From JBBSAT01 sp046351235 (GTDB taxonomy: Bacteria > Myxococcota_A > Polyangia > Polyangiales > Sandaracinaceae), in assembly GCA_046351235.1 (NCBI GenBank), contig JAXLYV010000001.1, forward strand, positions 372,001 to 436,000: 64,000 bases of DNA, in the 5' to 3' direction. The position numbers and the translations under genes are program-made. This document shows positions 42,334 through 50,837 of the stretch, one piece after another. Every line of letters starts with the position of its first letter. The first letter of the stretch is position 1. The notes under the pieces were generated by a model, which had not been told where the DNA came from, ran no database searches, and was given only the letters and a program-made list of their open reading frames with translations.

Positions 42334-42801
42334 TCAGGGCGCGTCGCTCGCGCCGTCGTCCTCGGGCGGGCGCGCCGGAAGATGCGCGGGCACGCAGGCC
42401 TCGCCGTGCGGCGTCGAGCGGCAGGTGCCCTCGAGCGTGCCGTGCGGTGAGTCCACGACGCACGCGTCGCCGACGTCGATGCCCTCGCACGCCGTGAGTG
42501 CCTCCGGCGGCGGGCCGTGCGGCGGGCCGTGCGGAGGGCCGCCGGCGGGCATGCACGCGAGCGGCAGGTCGCTCGAGGGCGAGCCGCACGTGCCCGTGAG
42601 CGTGTGACCGCCGCGCGGATCGACGAAAGAGCAGCTCGCGCCGCTGACGTGCGCGCTGCACGCGGCGAGCGCCTCGGGCGGTGGGCCGTGATGCGGAGGG
42701 CCACCGCGGCCGCGATCCTGTGCGGCGAGGGGCGCTGCGATCGCGCCGAGCGCGAGCAGCGTGAGGACGGAGGTGCGAGCGAGACGGGACGAGCGGGACA
42801 T
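42334..42801 (-). CDS. Secreted protein with two PPPEAL-C repeats
   Basis: The 155-residue protein has a signal peptide (about residues 1-27). Two related units follow, each starting HGPPPEAL-x-A-C and holding four Cys with a GT-C-end (SGASCSFVDPRGGHTLTGTC and GDACVVDSPHGTLEGTC). The His/Gly/Pro lead-ins (GGPPHGPPHGPPPEAL) could bind metal. Similar small exported proteins occur in many proteobacteria, but their role is unknown. The gene is convergent with the Cys-rich gene, with 6 bp between stops. Confidence 0.6.
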   Translation of the reverse strand: MSRSSRLARTSVLTLLALGAIAAPLAAQDRGRGGPPHHGPPPEALAACSAHVSGASCSFVDPRGGHTLTGTCGSPSSDLPLACMPAGGPPHGPPHGPPPEALTACEGIDVGDACVVDSPHGTLEGTCRSTPHGEACVPAHLPARPPEDDGASDAP

Positions 42802-42957
42802 GGCGTTTTCTCCTCGGGGGAACGGGGTGGTGGGGCGGGGGCGAAGGGAAGTGCTCGCGCGCGCGGGTGGCCCGACCCTCCCTCCGGGAGGGGGGGCTGG
42901 GGGAACGGAGGATCGGGCCGCCGGCGCGCGCGAGAAGAGAGCGGAGCGCGAGCGAGG

Positions 42958-43911
42958 TCAGGGCATCGCGGGAGGCATGCCCATGCCGCCGCCGCCACCA
43001 CCGACCGAGCACACGGTCTCGCTCGTGCTCGCGCGGACGAAGATCGTGCGCGACGCGAGCATCGCGCCGTCGCTCATGCGCGCGATGTCGACGATGTAGT
43101 CGGTCGCATCGGTGCTGCCGAGCACGCTGTCGGTCGTGTTGGTCGTGTCGGGCGCGCCGAAGCTCTCGTAGTCGGGATGGCTCGCGAAGATCTCGTCGAT
43201 GACGTCCTGCGGGAAGAACAGCTGCGAGATCAGATAGCGGTCGGTGCCGATGGCGACGATGAAGTGGATGTGGATCGCGCGGCTCGAGTACCAGCCGGGA
43301 AAGCACGTGTCGAAGTCCACGCGACCGTTCGCGTCGGTGGTCTGGATGCCGCGGAAGTAGTGGTGGGCCTGCGCGTCGGCATCGTTGCCGGTGCAGAAGC
43401 CGACGTTGAATTCGCCGGTGTCGTCGGTGCCCGAGTAGAGGCCGCTGTTGCGCGTGTGCCAGATCTCGACCGTCGCGCCCTCGACGGGCTGGCAGCTCGT
43501 GTCGAGGATGCGCAGCGCGAGGCGCACGGGCAGGCCCGGATAGCCCTCGGAGACGTCCTTGCGCACCTGCGAGCTCGAGTGGCAAGGGCCGAGCGTCATC
43601 TCGCACGTCGCTTCGCACACGGTCGGCAGCGCGCCGAAGGGATCGGGGTAGCTCGCCGCTCCCGTCATCGCGGCCGTTCCGCCGCTCGCCCAGCCACTCG
43701 CGAGCGCGGCGTCGGTCGCCGCGCCATCGGCGCCGAGGAAGGCGTCGGTCGCCGCCGCGTCGGTCTCCGCGCCGCCGGCGTCGATGGCGGCGAGCTGCAC
43801 GCCGCTACAGCCGACGATCGGGATCGTGATGGCGCCGAGGCCGATGCCTCGGAGCGCAGCGCGGCGGCTCATCGGCGTGGTCGAGCGAGGGGCGTGCAGT
43901 CTGGCCTTCAT
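42958..43911 (-). CDS. Exported intradiol dioxygenase-like protein
   Basis: The 317-residue protein has a twin-arginine-type start (MSRRAALRGIGLG in its N-terminus) and a Cys (IVGC) that could also be lipidated. An Asp/Ala linker is followed by an intradiol ring-cleavage dioxygenase fold (about residues 110-285). Probable Fe(III) ligands are Tyr in HTRNSGLYSG, Tyr in FPGWYSS and the two His of AIHIHF. Intradiol enzymes open catechols between the hydroxyls. Exported versions are common in myxobacteria and fungi and their substrates are mostly unknown. AAGGAG lies about 10 bases before the chosen ATG. Confidence 0.78.
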   Translation of the reverse strand: MKARLHAPRSTTPMSRRAALRGIGLGAITIPIVGCSGVQLAAIDAGGAETDAAATDAFLGADGAATDAALASGWASGGTAAMTGAASYPDPFGALPTVCEATCEMTLGPCHSSSQVRKDVSEGYPGLPVRLALRILDTSCQPVEGATVEIWHTRNSGLYSGTDDTGEFNVGFCTGNDADAQAHHYFRGIQTTDANGRVDFDTCFPGWYSSRAIHIHFIVAIGTDRYLISQLFFPQDVIDEIFASHPDYESFGAPDTTNTTDSVLGSTDATDYIVDIARMSDGAMLASRTIFVRASTSETVCSVGGGGGGMGMPPAMP

Positions 43912-44017
43912 CGTGTCGAAGCTCCTTCGACCCGATGAAGAGCAGCGGGCGTGCCAGCAGCGCGCGCCGCGGTTTCCGCGGGAAATCAGGGCTCGCGAAG
44001 CGCAGAGGCGGCGGCGA

Positions 44018-44054
44018 GCTGCGGAGACCGCACGCGCGCTGCGGTCTCCGCAGC
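44018..44054 (-). terminator. Strong terminator hairpin of the MopE-like gene
   Basis: A perfect 15-bp stem, GCTGCGGAGACCGCA / TGCGGTCTCCGCAGC, with a 7-base loop starts 12 bp beyond the stop codon of the minus-strand gene. A second small hairpin (CCGCGG-TTT-CCGCGG) lies about 45 bp further. Confidence 0.65.
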
Positions 44055-44065
44055 GCGCGCCGAGC

Positions 44066-46699
44066 TCAGCGACAGGCCTGTATGGGCGACGGGTCCACGT
44101 AGTCGACGTCGCAGTAGAACGCGCCGATGTCGGGGTCGCGAGTCCACGCGCAGCCGCTCTGATAGGTATCGGTGGTTCCGCAGGCCGGAGCCGCGACGAG
44201 CCACCCCGGAGTCCCCACGCTCGCAGTGCAGTTGGCGTGGTTCCGCCCCGAGCAGTCCCCGGTCGCGAGGCTCGCGTACTGCTGCGTCGTCACGCCGTCG
44301 CAGTTGAAGTCGTAGCCGCCGCACAGGTTGCGCGGGTTGGTGAAGTACGCCGTCTGCCCCGCGTGCGCGGCGGGATCGACGTCGCAGCAGTCGGGCAGGT
44401 CGGCGCGTGCCGTCTCGGCGAGCGGGCATCCGCCGTAGCCTGCCGCCGGCGTCGAGCAGCGATTCGTCGGCGTGGCGCTGGAGTTGCGATACGAATCGCC
44501 GTCCGAGTCGGGATAGCAGGCGACGATCGCGTGGTCGCTCGCGCTCGCGTCGTTGCAGTCGGCGCTGGCTGGCGTGCTCGGCGCGCGCGCCGTGGACTGC
44601 ACGGGGCATCCGCCGTGCTGGGGGCCCACGCGCGTCGGCTCCGTGCAGGTCACCACGCCCGTCGCGCCGAGCGGCGCGTAGCCGTCGTCGTCGCCATCGT
44701 GGTAGCAGGTGACGCTTCCCTCGTCGGCGTTGCCGTTGCAGTTCTGATCGACGAACGTCGGCGCGTCGCAGGTCTCGACCGCCGCCGGGTTGATCGAGGC
44801 CGACGCCGGCGCGCAGTCGATCTGTCCCGTCGTCGGCGGGCGATCGGTGGTGCCCGTGGGGCACAGGCCCGTGGGGTCGGGACAGGTGGACATCGCGACC
44901 GCGCCGCTCGGCGCGTAGCCGTCGCGGTCGGCGTCCGAGTAGCAGGGGATCATCATGACGTCGGTCGTCGACCCGTTGCAGTTCTGGTCGACGGCGTCGC
45001 AGATCTCGACCGCGCCCGGGTGCACGCTCGGGTCGGCCGCGTTGCAGTCGGCGGAGCTCGCCGGATCCCGGAACGTGAAGTGCGCGGGGCAGTAGCCGCG
45101 ATCGGGGCGCGTGGCGTCCTTGCACTCCATCGACGACGCGGCGCCGGTCGCGGCGTAGCCGTCGTCGTCGGCATCCACGAAGCACGTGGCGCGGGCGCCG
45201 TCGTCGACCATGCCGTTGCAGTCGTTGTCGAGCGTGTCGCAGAGCTCGGGGGCGCCCGGGTGGCGGTCGAAGCCCGTGCCGGCCGTGTCGACGCAGTCGA
45301 TGCTCGCCGCGCTCGCGGGCGCCCGGTTCGTGTAACCGATCGGGCAGAAGCCCACGCTCGCGCGCGCGTTGTTCGGGCAGATGTTGGTCGCGACGGCGCC
45401 CATCGGCGCGTAGGTGTCGTTGTCCTCGTCGACGTAACACACGACCGTCAGCATCTCGTCGACGACGCCGTTGCAGTTGTCGTCGACGCCGTTGCAGGTC
45501 TCGGACGACGCTGGCGAGAGCGCCCCGTTCGCGTCGTTGCAGTCGGCGGCGGTCGCCGGATTGCGGGTCGTGTAGCCCACGGGGCAGTTGAAGCCCGCCG
45601 CGCACTCCATCGACATCGCGGCGTCGGCGCGCGCATATCCGTCGGCATCGCCGTCGACCCAGCAGCTCAGCCGCAGACCGTCGTCGACCACGCCGTTGCA
45701 GTCGTCGTCGACTTGGTTGCAGATCTCGGCGCTCGGCAGGATCGAGCACTGCCCGAAGTTGCCGCCGATGCACATCTCGGTGCCGGAGGCGCATGCCCCC
45801 ATCGCGAGACACGCGCGCGAGTCGCCGATCGAGCAGCTGCAGCCGCCCGGCGGGTCGTTGGGTGTGCCGGAGCAGTCTTCGTCGAGCATGTCGGCGTCGC
45901 AGGTGTCGGCGGCGCTCGGGTTGATCGAGGCCACCGCGTCGTTGCAGTCGGTCCCCATCGCCACGTAGCCGGGGATCGAGCCGGCGCAGCCATTCATCGA
46001 CATGGCGGGGTCGCCGAAACCGTCTCCGTCCTGGTCGTGATAGAGCGTGACCGTCACGCCCTCGTCGACCGCGGTGTCGCAGTCGTCGTCGCGCGAGTTG
46101 CATGCTTCGGTCGCGCCCGGGTGGACCGACGGATGCGCATCGTCGCAGTCGGTGCCGCAGGTGCGCGTGGTGCCCGAGTCGTTGCAGCACGCGGCGTCGG
46201 GCTCGCCATCGCCGTCCTGATCGCGGAACCCGAAGCTCGATGGGTCACAGTCCTCGTCGCGATCGACCGCGTCACAGGCCTCGCGATTTCCCGGGTAGCG
46301 CTGGGCGTCGGAGTCGTCGCAGTCGTCGCCGCCGCATCGGATCGACGGATGATCGTCGCCGTCCGCGTCGGCGTGCGTGGCGCAGTCGGAGGTGCACTGA
46401 TCGGTGGCTTCGTCGCACGTCTGCGTGTCGAGGCATCGTGGCGTCGTCGCGGCGAGGCACCCTCGCGAATCGGCCGTGGGCGCGCCGGGCGAGCAGGTCT
46501 CCGCCCCGTTGCAGAAGAGCCCGTCGTCGCAGTCGCTGGCCCGGGCGCAGGTCGTGTGCCCGCCGCCGTCGGGCGTCATCGCGCCGTCGACGTCGGCGTC
46601 CATGCCGACGTTCGTGACCGTTTCCCCTCCGCAACCTGCGCCGACCCCCGTCAGAGCGCAGAGAAGCGCGACCCGAGCCCACCCCCGATGATCAAGCAT
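44066..46699 (-). CDS. MopE-like lipoprotein with many calcium/metal-motif repeats
   Basis: The 877-residue protein has a lipobox (GVGAGC, Cys near 23) and then at least ten copies of the putative metal-binding motif, D-C-D/N-D/A-x-x-x-x-x-x-P-G/S-x-x-E-x-C-x-x-x-D-x-D/N-C-x-G-x-x-D. It also has intervening units of the form C-Y-x-D-x-D-x-D-x-Y-A-P. This layout matches MopE-type and related myxobacterial surface proteins; the D-rich loops resemble thrombospondin type 3 calcium sites. It is probably anchored at the cell surface and Ca-stabilised. No catalytic domain is visible. Confidence 0.8.
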   Translation of the reverse strand: MLDHRGWARVALLCALTGVGAGCGGETVTNVGMDADVDGAMTPDGGGHTTCARASDCDDGLFCNGAETCSPGAPTADSRGCLAATTPRCLDTQTCDEATDQCTSDCATHADADGDDHPSIRCGGDDCDDSDAQRYPGNREACDAVDRDEDCDPSSFGFRDQDGDGEPDAACCNDSGTTRTCGTDCDDAHPSVHPGATEACNSRDDDCDTAVDEGVTVTLYHDQDGDGFGDPAMSMNGCAGSIPGYVAMGTDCNDAVASINPSAADTCDADMLDEDCSGTPNDPPGGCSCSIGDSRACLAMGACASGTEMCIGGNFGQCSILPSAEICNQVDDDCNGVVDDGLRLSCWVDGDADGYARADAAMSMECAAGFNCPVGYTTRNPATAADCNDANGALSPASSETCNGVDDNCNGVVDEMLTVVCYVDEDNDTYAPMGAVATNICPNNARASVGFCPIGYTNRAPASAASIDCVDTAGTGFDRHPGAPELCDTLDNDCNGMVDDGARATCFVDADDDGYAATGAASSMECKDATRPDRGYCPAHFTFRDPASSADCNAADPSVHPGAVEICDAVDQNCNGSTTDVMMIPCYSDADRDGYAPSGAVAMSTCPDPTGLCPTGTTDRPPTTGQIDCAPASASINPAAVETCDAPTFVDQNCNGNADEGSVTCYHDGDDDGYAPLGATGVVTCTEPTRVGPQHGGCPVQSTARAPSTPASADCNDASASDHAIVACYPDSDGDSYRNSSATPTNRCSTPAAGYGGCPLAETARADLPDCCDVDPAAHAGQTAYFTNPRNLCGGYDFNCDGVTTQQYASLATGDCSGRNHANCTASVGTPGWLVAAPACGTTDTYQSGCAWTRDPDIGAFYCDVDYVDPSPIQACR

Positions 46700-46811
46700 G
46701 TGGCGACCGTGTCATACGCTCGCCCATCGAGCACGCCCCCTCGGTGTGCGGCATCCCACGGCCGCCCCTCGCGGTCGTCGGCGCCCGCATGCGAGCGCAC
46801 GTGCGCGGGGC

Positions 46812-48164
46812 TCACCCGATGCCGTAGCGCTTGAGCTTCTCGTAGAGCGTGCGGACGCCGATGCCGAGGGCGGCGGCGGCCTTCTTCCGGTTGCCGCCGT
46901 TCTCGGCGAGCGCGCGCTTGATCGCCTCGAGCTCAAGCGCTTCGAGCGTTCCTCCGGTCGCCGCCGCCGCAGTCGCGCTCGCGCTCGGCGCTCGCGCCGC
47001 CATCGCCGCAGGCTCGATGGCGAGGCTCGCAGCGTCGATCGCGTTCCCGCTGCTCACGATCGCGCCACGCTCGAGCGCGTTGCGTAGCTCGCGGATGTTG
47101 CCGGGCCAGTCGTGGGCCAGGACCGCGCGGCGCGCGCTCTCGTCGAGCGTGAGCGGAGCGTGCCCGATCTCGGCGCAGACCTCGGCGAGCAGGCTCTCGG
47201 CGAGCGGCACCAGGTCGCGCTTGCGCTCGCGCAGCGGCGGCAGGTGCACCGGGAACACGGCGAGCCGGTGGTAGAGGTCCTCGCGGAATTTCCCCGACGC
47301 GATCGCGCCCTTCAGGTCGCGGTGCGTCGCGGCGATCCAGCGGACGTCGGCCCGCAGGGTGCGGCTGCCGCCGACGCGCTCGAAGGTCTTCTCCTCGAGC
47401 ACGCGCAGCAGCTTCGCCTGCAGCTCCGGCGCGAGCTCGCCGATCTCGTCGAGGAAAAAGGTGCCGCCCTCCGCGAGCTCGATCCGCCCGCGCCGCTGCG
47501 CGTGGGCGCCCGTGAACGATCCCTTCTCGTGCCCGAAGAGCTCGCTCTCGATCAGATTCGCCGGCAACGCCGCGCAGTTCACCGCCACGAAGGGCCCGCT
47601 CCCTCGCGGGCTCGCGTCGTGGATCGCGCGCGCCACGAGGCTCTTGCCGGTGCCGCTCTCGCCGAAGAGGATCACGCTCGCGCTCGTGCGGGCGACCTTC
47701 GCGATCGCGTCGAGCACGGGCTGCATCGCGGGGTCGCCGTAGGACAGGCGCGTCGGGCCGCTCGCTTGGGCGCGCTCGCGCTCGCGGCCCATCGCCAGCG
47801 TCCGGTGCTCGAGCGCGCGCGCCACGACGAGGCGGAGCTCGGCGGGCGAGCCGATCGGCTTCTGGAGATAGTCGCGCGCGCCGAGCTTCATCGCCTCGAC
47901 CGCGGTGTCGACGGTGCCGTGGGCCGTGAGCACGACGATCTCCGTCTCGGGCGCCGAGGCCCGCACGCGCCGGACGACCTCCATCCCGTCGATCCCCGGC
48001 ATCTTCAGGTCCGTCACCACGACGTCGAAGGCCTCGGCGCCGATCGCGGTGAGCGCGAGGCCGCCGTCCCGCGCCTCGGAGACCTCGTGCCCGTCGAGCG
48101 CGAGCGCTTCGCTCACGAATTCCCGGACGCCATCCTCGTCGTCGACCACCAACACGCGCGCCAT
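46812..48164 (-). CDS. NtrC-family sigma-54-dependent response regulator
   Basis: The 450-residue protein has a receiver domain with the phospho-acceptor Asp in VVVTDLKMPGIDG (near residue 52). An AAA+ domain carries Walker A GESGTGKS and Walker B GGTFFLDEIGEL. A Fis-type helix-turn-helix lies at the end (RALAENGGNRKKAAAALGIGVRTLYEKL). The sigma-54 contact loop reads GSFTGA rather than GAFTGA. It activates promoters read by RpoN after phosphorylation. It is the second gene of a pair with the kinase, with one base between them. Confidence 0.92.
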   Translation of the reverse strand: MARVLVVDDEDGVREFVSEALALDGHEVSEARDGGLALTAIGAEAFDVVVTDLKMPGIDGMEVVRRVRASAPETEIVVLTAHGTVDTAVEAMKLGARDYLQKPIGSPAELRLVVARALEHRTLAMGRERERAQASGPTRLSYGDPAMQPVLDAIAKVARTSASVILFGESGTGKSLVARAIHDASPRGSGPFVAVNCAALPANLIESELFGHEKGSFTGAHAQRRGRIELAEGGTFFLDEIGELAPELQAKLLRVLEEKTFERVGGSRTLRADVRWIAATHRDLKGAIASGKFREDLYHRLAVFPVHLPPLRERKRDLVPLAESLLAEVCAEIGHAPLTLDESARRAVLAHDWPGNIRELRNALERGAIVSSGNAIDAASLAIEPAAMAARAPSASATAAAATGGTLEALELEAIKRALAENGGNRKKAAAALGIGVRTLYEKLKRYGIG

Positions 48165-48165
48165 C

Positions 48166-49497
48166 TCAGCTCCTTGCCGCGGGCCGCCCCAGCGGCAGCC
48201 GCATCGTGAACACAGCGCCCCCCTCGGGCGCGCTCGACGCGACGAGCGATCCGTCGTGCGCTTCGGCCACGCGCCGCGCCACCGCGAGGCCGAGGCCGGT
48301 GCCGTGGACGCGCGTCGTGTGGAAGGGCTCGAAGATCTTCTCGGTCATGCCGCGCGGGATGCCGGGACCGCGATCGCGGACGGTGATCACGAGCTCGTCT
48401 TCCTCGCGCCCGAGCGTGACCTCGATCTCACCTTCGGGCGCGGCCTCGCGCGCGTTGCGGATCAGGTTCTCGAGCGCGCCCCGCACGCGGTCCTCGTCGA
48501 GCGGTGCCTCGCTCGGTACCTCGCGCAGCGTGAGCCTCGTGCGTGCATCGCCCGCCGACTCGACGGCGTCGCGCACGACGGCTTTCGGGTCCGCGCGCCG
48601 CGGCGCCATCGTGCCGGAGCGGACGAACGCGAGCAGGTCCGTCGTGAGCCGCTCGATCCGCACGGCCTCTTTCACCACGCGCTCGGCCTTCGCGCGCGGC
48701 TTGCTGCCGGCGTCGAGCGACTCCTCGAGCAGCTGGGCGTGCCCCTTGAGCGAGGCGAGCGGGTTGCGGATCTCGTGCGCGAGCACGGCCGACATCTCGC
48801 CCAGCGTCGTGAGGTGCCGCGTCCGCTCGCTCGTGCGGAGCGCGCTCTCGCGATCGGTGATGGCGCGCCGGAGCGCGAGCGAGGTCGCGAGGACGAGCAG
48901 CGCCGCGAGCGCACCGACCCCGAGCGTGATCGTGGCGCGCTGTTCGAGCGCCACGGCCGTGCGCGGCACGAGCTCGACGATCAGGTGCGGCGGTGGCCCG
49001 TGGGGGCCTCCGTGGCGCGGCCCGTCCGGGGGCGGCCCGAAGGGCGGCGGACCTTCCCCGAACGGAGGCAGCTCCTCGTCGAGGGGCGGCGGGCCCTCGA
49101 TCCCGATCGGTCGGGGGGGTGGGCCGCGCATCGCGACCGCGCGCCACGTCTCGCCGACCCGATCGACGTCGCCGGGATGCGGGTCGCGGTCGAAGCCCGC
49201 GGTGGCGAGCCCCGAGATGACCTCGTGACCGTGCTCGCTGAGCGCGATGTAGACGACGCCATCGCCTCGGAGCTCGGCGCGGATCGTGTCGAGCTCGGCC
49301 GGTGTCGGCGGATGCCCGAGATCGTCCAGGCGGCTCTGGACGCGCGCCAAGGCGTGCTGTGCATCGCCGCGGGCGACGGTGTTGGCGGCGCCGTAGACGC
49401 CCGTCCACGAGAGCACGACGCTCGCGAGCAGCGCGGCCGCCGTCAGCGCGCCGAAGACGACCGTGAGCATCGGCCATCGTGAGGACGCTGCGGCCAC
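48166..49497 (-). CDS. Sensor histidine kinase with His/Pro-rich periplasmic loop
   Basis: The 443-residue protein has two membrane spans (about residues 10-33 and 189-210) around a periplasmic sensor. The HisKA box is HEIRNPLASLKGHAQLLEES and the ATPase domain has N (NLIRNAREA), G1 (DRGPGIPRG) and G2 (GTGLGLAVA) boxes. It is the cognate kinase of the NtrC-type regulator. Near the second span the sensor has a loop very rich in Pro, Gly and His (RHGGPHGPPPH), which might bind metal as in ZraS-like sensors. This is inference; no ligand is shown. Confidence 0.9.
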   Translation of the reverse strand: MAAASSRWPMLTVVFGALTAAALLASVVLSWTGVYGAANTVARGDAQHALARVQSRLDDLGHPPTPAELDTIRAELRGDGVVYIALSEHGHEVISGLATAGFDRDPHPGDVDRVGETWRAVAMRGPPPRPIGIEGPPPLDEELPPFGEGPPPFGPPPDGPRHGGPHGPPPHLIVELVPRTAVALEQRATITLGVGALAALLVLATSLALRRAITDRESALRTSERTRHLTTLGEMSAVLAHEIRNPLASLKGHAQLLEESLDAGSKPRAKAERVVKEAVRIERLTTDLLAFVRSGTMAPRRADPKAVVRDAVESAGDARTRLTLREVPSEAPLDEDRVRGALENLIRNAREAAPEGEIEVTLGREEDELVITVRDRGPGIPRGMTEKIFEPFHTTRVHGTGLGLAVARRVAEAHDGSLVASSAPEGGAVFTMRLPLGRPAARS

Positions 49498-49846
49498 GGG
49501 GGGAGCCTACAGCAAACCCGGAGCCACTCTTTTCACGCGTCCCTGCGTGGCCCGAGCTGCGGTTTCTGCAGCCGCCGCTGCGGAGCCTGCAGTCCGAGCC
49601 GCGAATCCGCACCTCCGTCGTCGGGAGCCCATCGGCCTCCACCGTGGAGCGCCGCGGGGCGTTCCTCGGTGGCGGGTACGAGCTTGCTTCGCAGGCGCAG
49701 TGGCCCTCTCCGCGACTCCATCCTTGCGGAAGGTCGATTCGCGGAACGCGGATCGAACTTCTGGGCCGATGCACTAGCGCCGGGGGGCCTGCCCTTGCTA
49801 CACCCTCGGCCCCGACTGGCCTGCGCCGGGCGGGCTCGGTGCACGC
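49498..49846. other. Intergenic region upstream of the kinase and the lspA unit
   Basis: No gene is seen in these 349 bp between divergent transcripts. It must hold the promoter of the two-component pair and that of the lipoprotein-lspA-lgt unit. A CTGCAG-flanked repeat (CTGCAGCCGCCGCTGCGGAGCCTGCAG, cut to its first 20 bases or fewer in any unit) near 49567-49593 could be a regulator site. A weak GG-N10-GC pattern is discussed among the rejected items. Confidence 0.4.
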
Positions 49847-49975
49847 ATGCGCTCCATTCTTCTCTCGCTCTTCGTCTTGTTCTCTGCGCTGGCGCTCGCC
49901 GGCTGCCCCGTGTTCACGCGTGGGACGGGAGAAGGCCGTCCGCTCGAGACCGGACAGGCCGGGCAGCACCCGTGA
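49847..49975 (+). CDS. 42-residue lipoprotein coupled to lspA
   Basis: A complete small gene reads MRSILLSLFVLFSALALAGC, then about 22 polar residues (PVFTRGTGEGRPLETGQAGQ and HP). The hydrophobic core plus LAGC is a textbook lipobox with Cys20. It ends in GTGA, where the GTG is the start of lspA, so the two are translationally coupled. The product would be processed by the Lgt and LspA enzymes encoded right after it. It could be a real small lipoprotein or a leader peptide that senses lipoprotein processing. Confidence 0.65.
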   Translation: MRSILLSLFVLFSALALAGCPVFTRGTGEGRPLETGQAGQHP

Positions 49976-50802
49976 GCCCCGCCAAGAAGAAGGACGCCTC
50001 GAAGGAGGCGGACAAGCCCGCCGCCTCGCCGCCGAGCCCGACGACCGCACGCCGCACCACGGCCGCGATCGTCGCTTGTGTGCTCGCGGCCACCGCGCTC
50101 ACCGCCGCCGATCTCTGGTCGAAGTCGTGGGCCGAGGGCGCGCTCTCGCACGCGCGCGCCGGCGACCCGCCCGACGTCTGCGCGACCGACGAGCGTGACT
50201 TCATCCTCTACCAGCGCATCCCGGCCGACACGATCTCGATCGTCGACGACGTGCTCGAGCTCGAGTACGCCGAGAACTGCGGCGCCGCGTTCGGCCTCTT
50301 GCGCCAGGCGCCGACCATCGTGCGCCGCCTCGTGTTCGGCGTGGCGGCGGTGGCGGCGACCATCGTCTTGCTCTGGATGTTCGTCCAGGGCCGCGGCGGG
50401 CCCTACTTCGCGGTCAGCGTGCCGCTCGTCATCTCGGGGGCGATCGGGAACTTCTTCGATCGCTTCCTGTACGGCTACGTCGTCGACTTCATCCACTTCC
50501 ACTACGAGCACCCGATCCTGTGGATGGATCGGTTCGACTACCCGACGTTCAACGTCGCCGACATCGCGATCACCATCGGCGTGATCCTCCTGCTCATCGA
50601 CGGCGTCGGGAGCCGCCAAGAAGAAGAGAAGCCCAAGCCTGCGCCCGAGGAGCCGGCACCCGCCGGTGCGGCCGCCGACGACGAAGAAGAGGACGACGAG
50701 GACGACGAGGACGACGACGCGGCAAAACGCGACGAGGCCCGCCCGTCCGCGGAGGACCAGGCGCCGAAGCCCGACGCGCCCACGCCGGACAACGGAGCCT
50801 GA
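49972..50802 (+). CDS. lspA: Lipoprotein signal peptidase (signal peptidase II) with acidic tail
   Basis: The 276-residue membrane protein cleaves the signal peptides of diacylglycerylated prolipoproteins. It has four hydrophobic segments and the two catalytic Asp motifs, GNFFDRFLYGYVVDFI and FNVADIAITIG. Typical LspA has about 165 residues. This one adds about 25 Lys/Ser/Pro-rich residues at the front and about 70 at the end, which are Pro/Glu/Asp-rich with a run of acidic residues. It starts at the GTG that overlaps the small lipoprotein stop. It is followed by lgt 35 bp later. Confidence 0.92.
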   Translation: MSPAKKKDASKEADKPAASPPSPTTARRTTAAIVACVLAATALTAADLWSKSWAEGALSHARAGDPPDVCATDERDFILYQRIPADTISIVDDVLELEYAENCGAAFGLLRQAPTIVRRLVFGVAAVAATIVLLWMFVQGRGGPYFAVSVPLVISGAIGNFFDRFLYGYVVDFIHFHYEHPILWMDRFDYPTFNVADIAITIGVILLLIDGVGSRQEEEKPKPAPEEPAPAGAAADDEEEDDEDDEDDDAAKRDEARPSAEDQAPKPDAPTPDNGA

Positions 50803-50837
50803 GCGATCCATCGTGAGCGCCCGATGAGGAGCCCTCG

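Noticed and set aside
41800..42366. A CRISPR-like array
   Set aside because: The repeats are in-frame coding repeats of 111 and 69 bp without unique spacers.
43784..46834. A 1016-codon open frame on the plus strand
   Set aside because: It runs antisense to the MopE-like gene and mirrors its repeats, giving Val/Gly/Arg-rich sequence with no domain.
49785..49800. GG-N10-GC with TTGCTA upstream of the small lipoprotein gene, possibly a sigma-54 promoter
   Set aside because: The spacing fits, and an NtrC-type regulator lies next door, but the -24 part is only G-rich and does not resemble TGGCAC. Such a match is expected by chance in this DNA.
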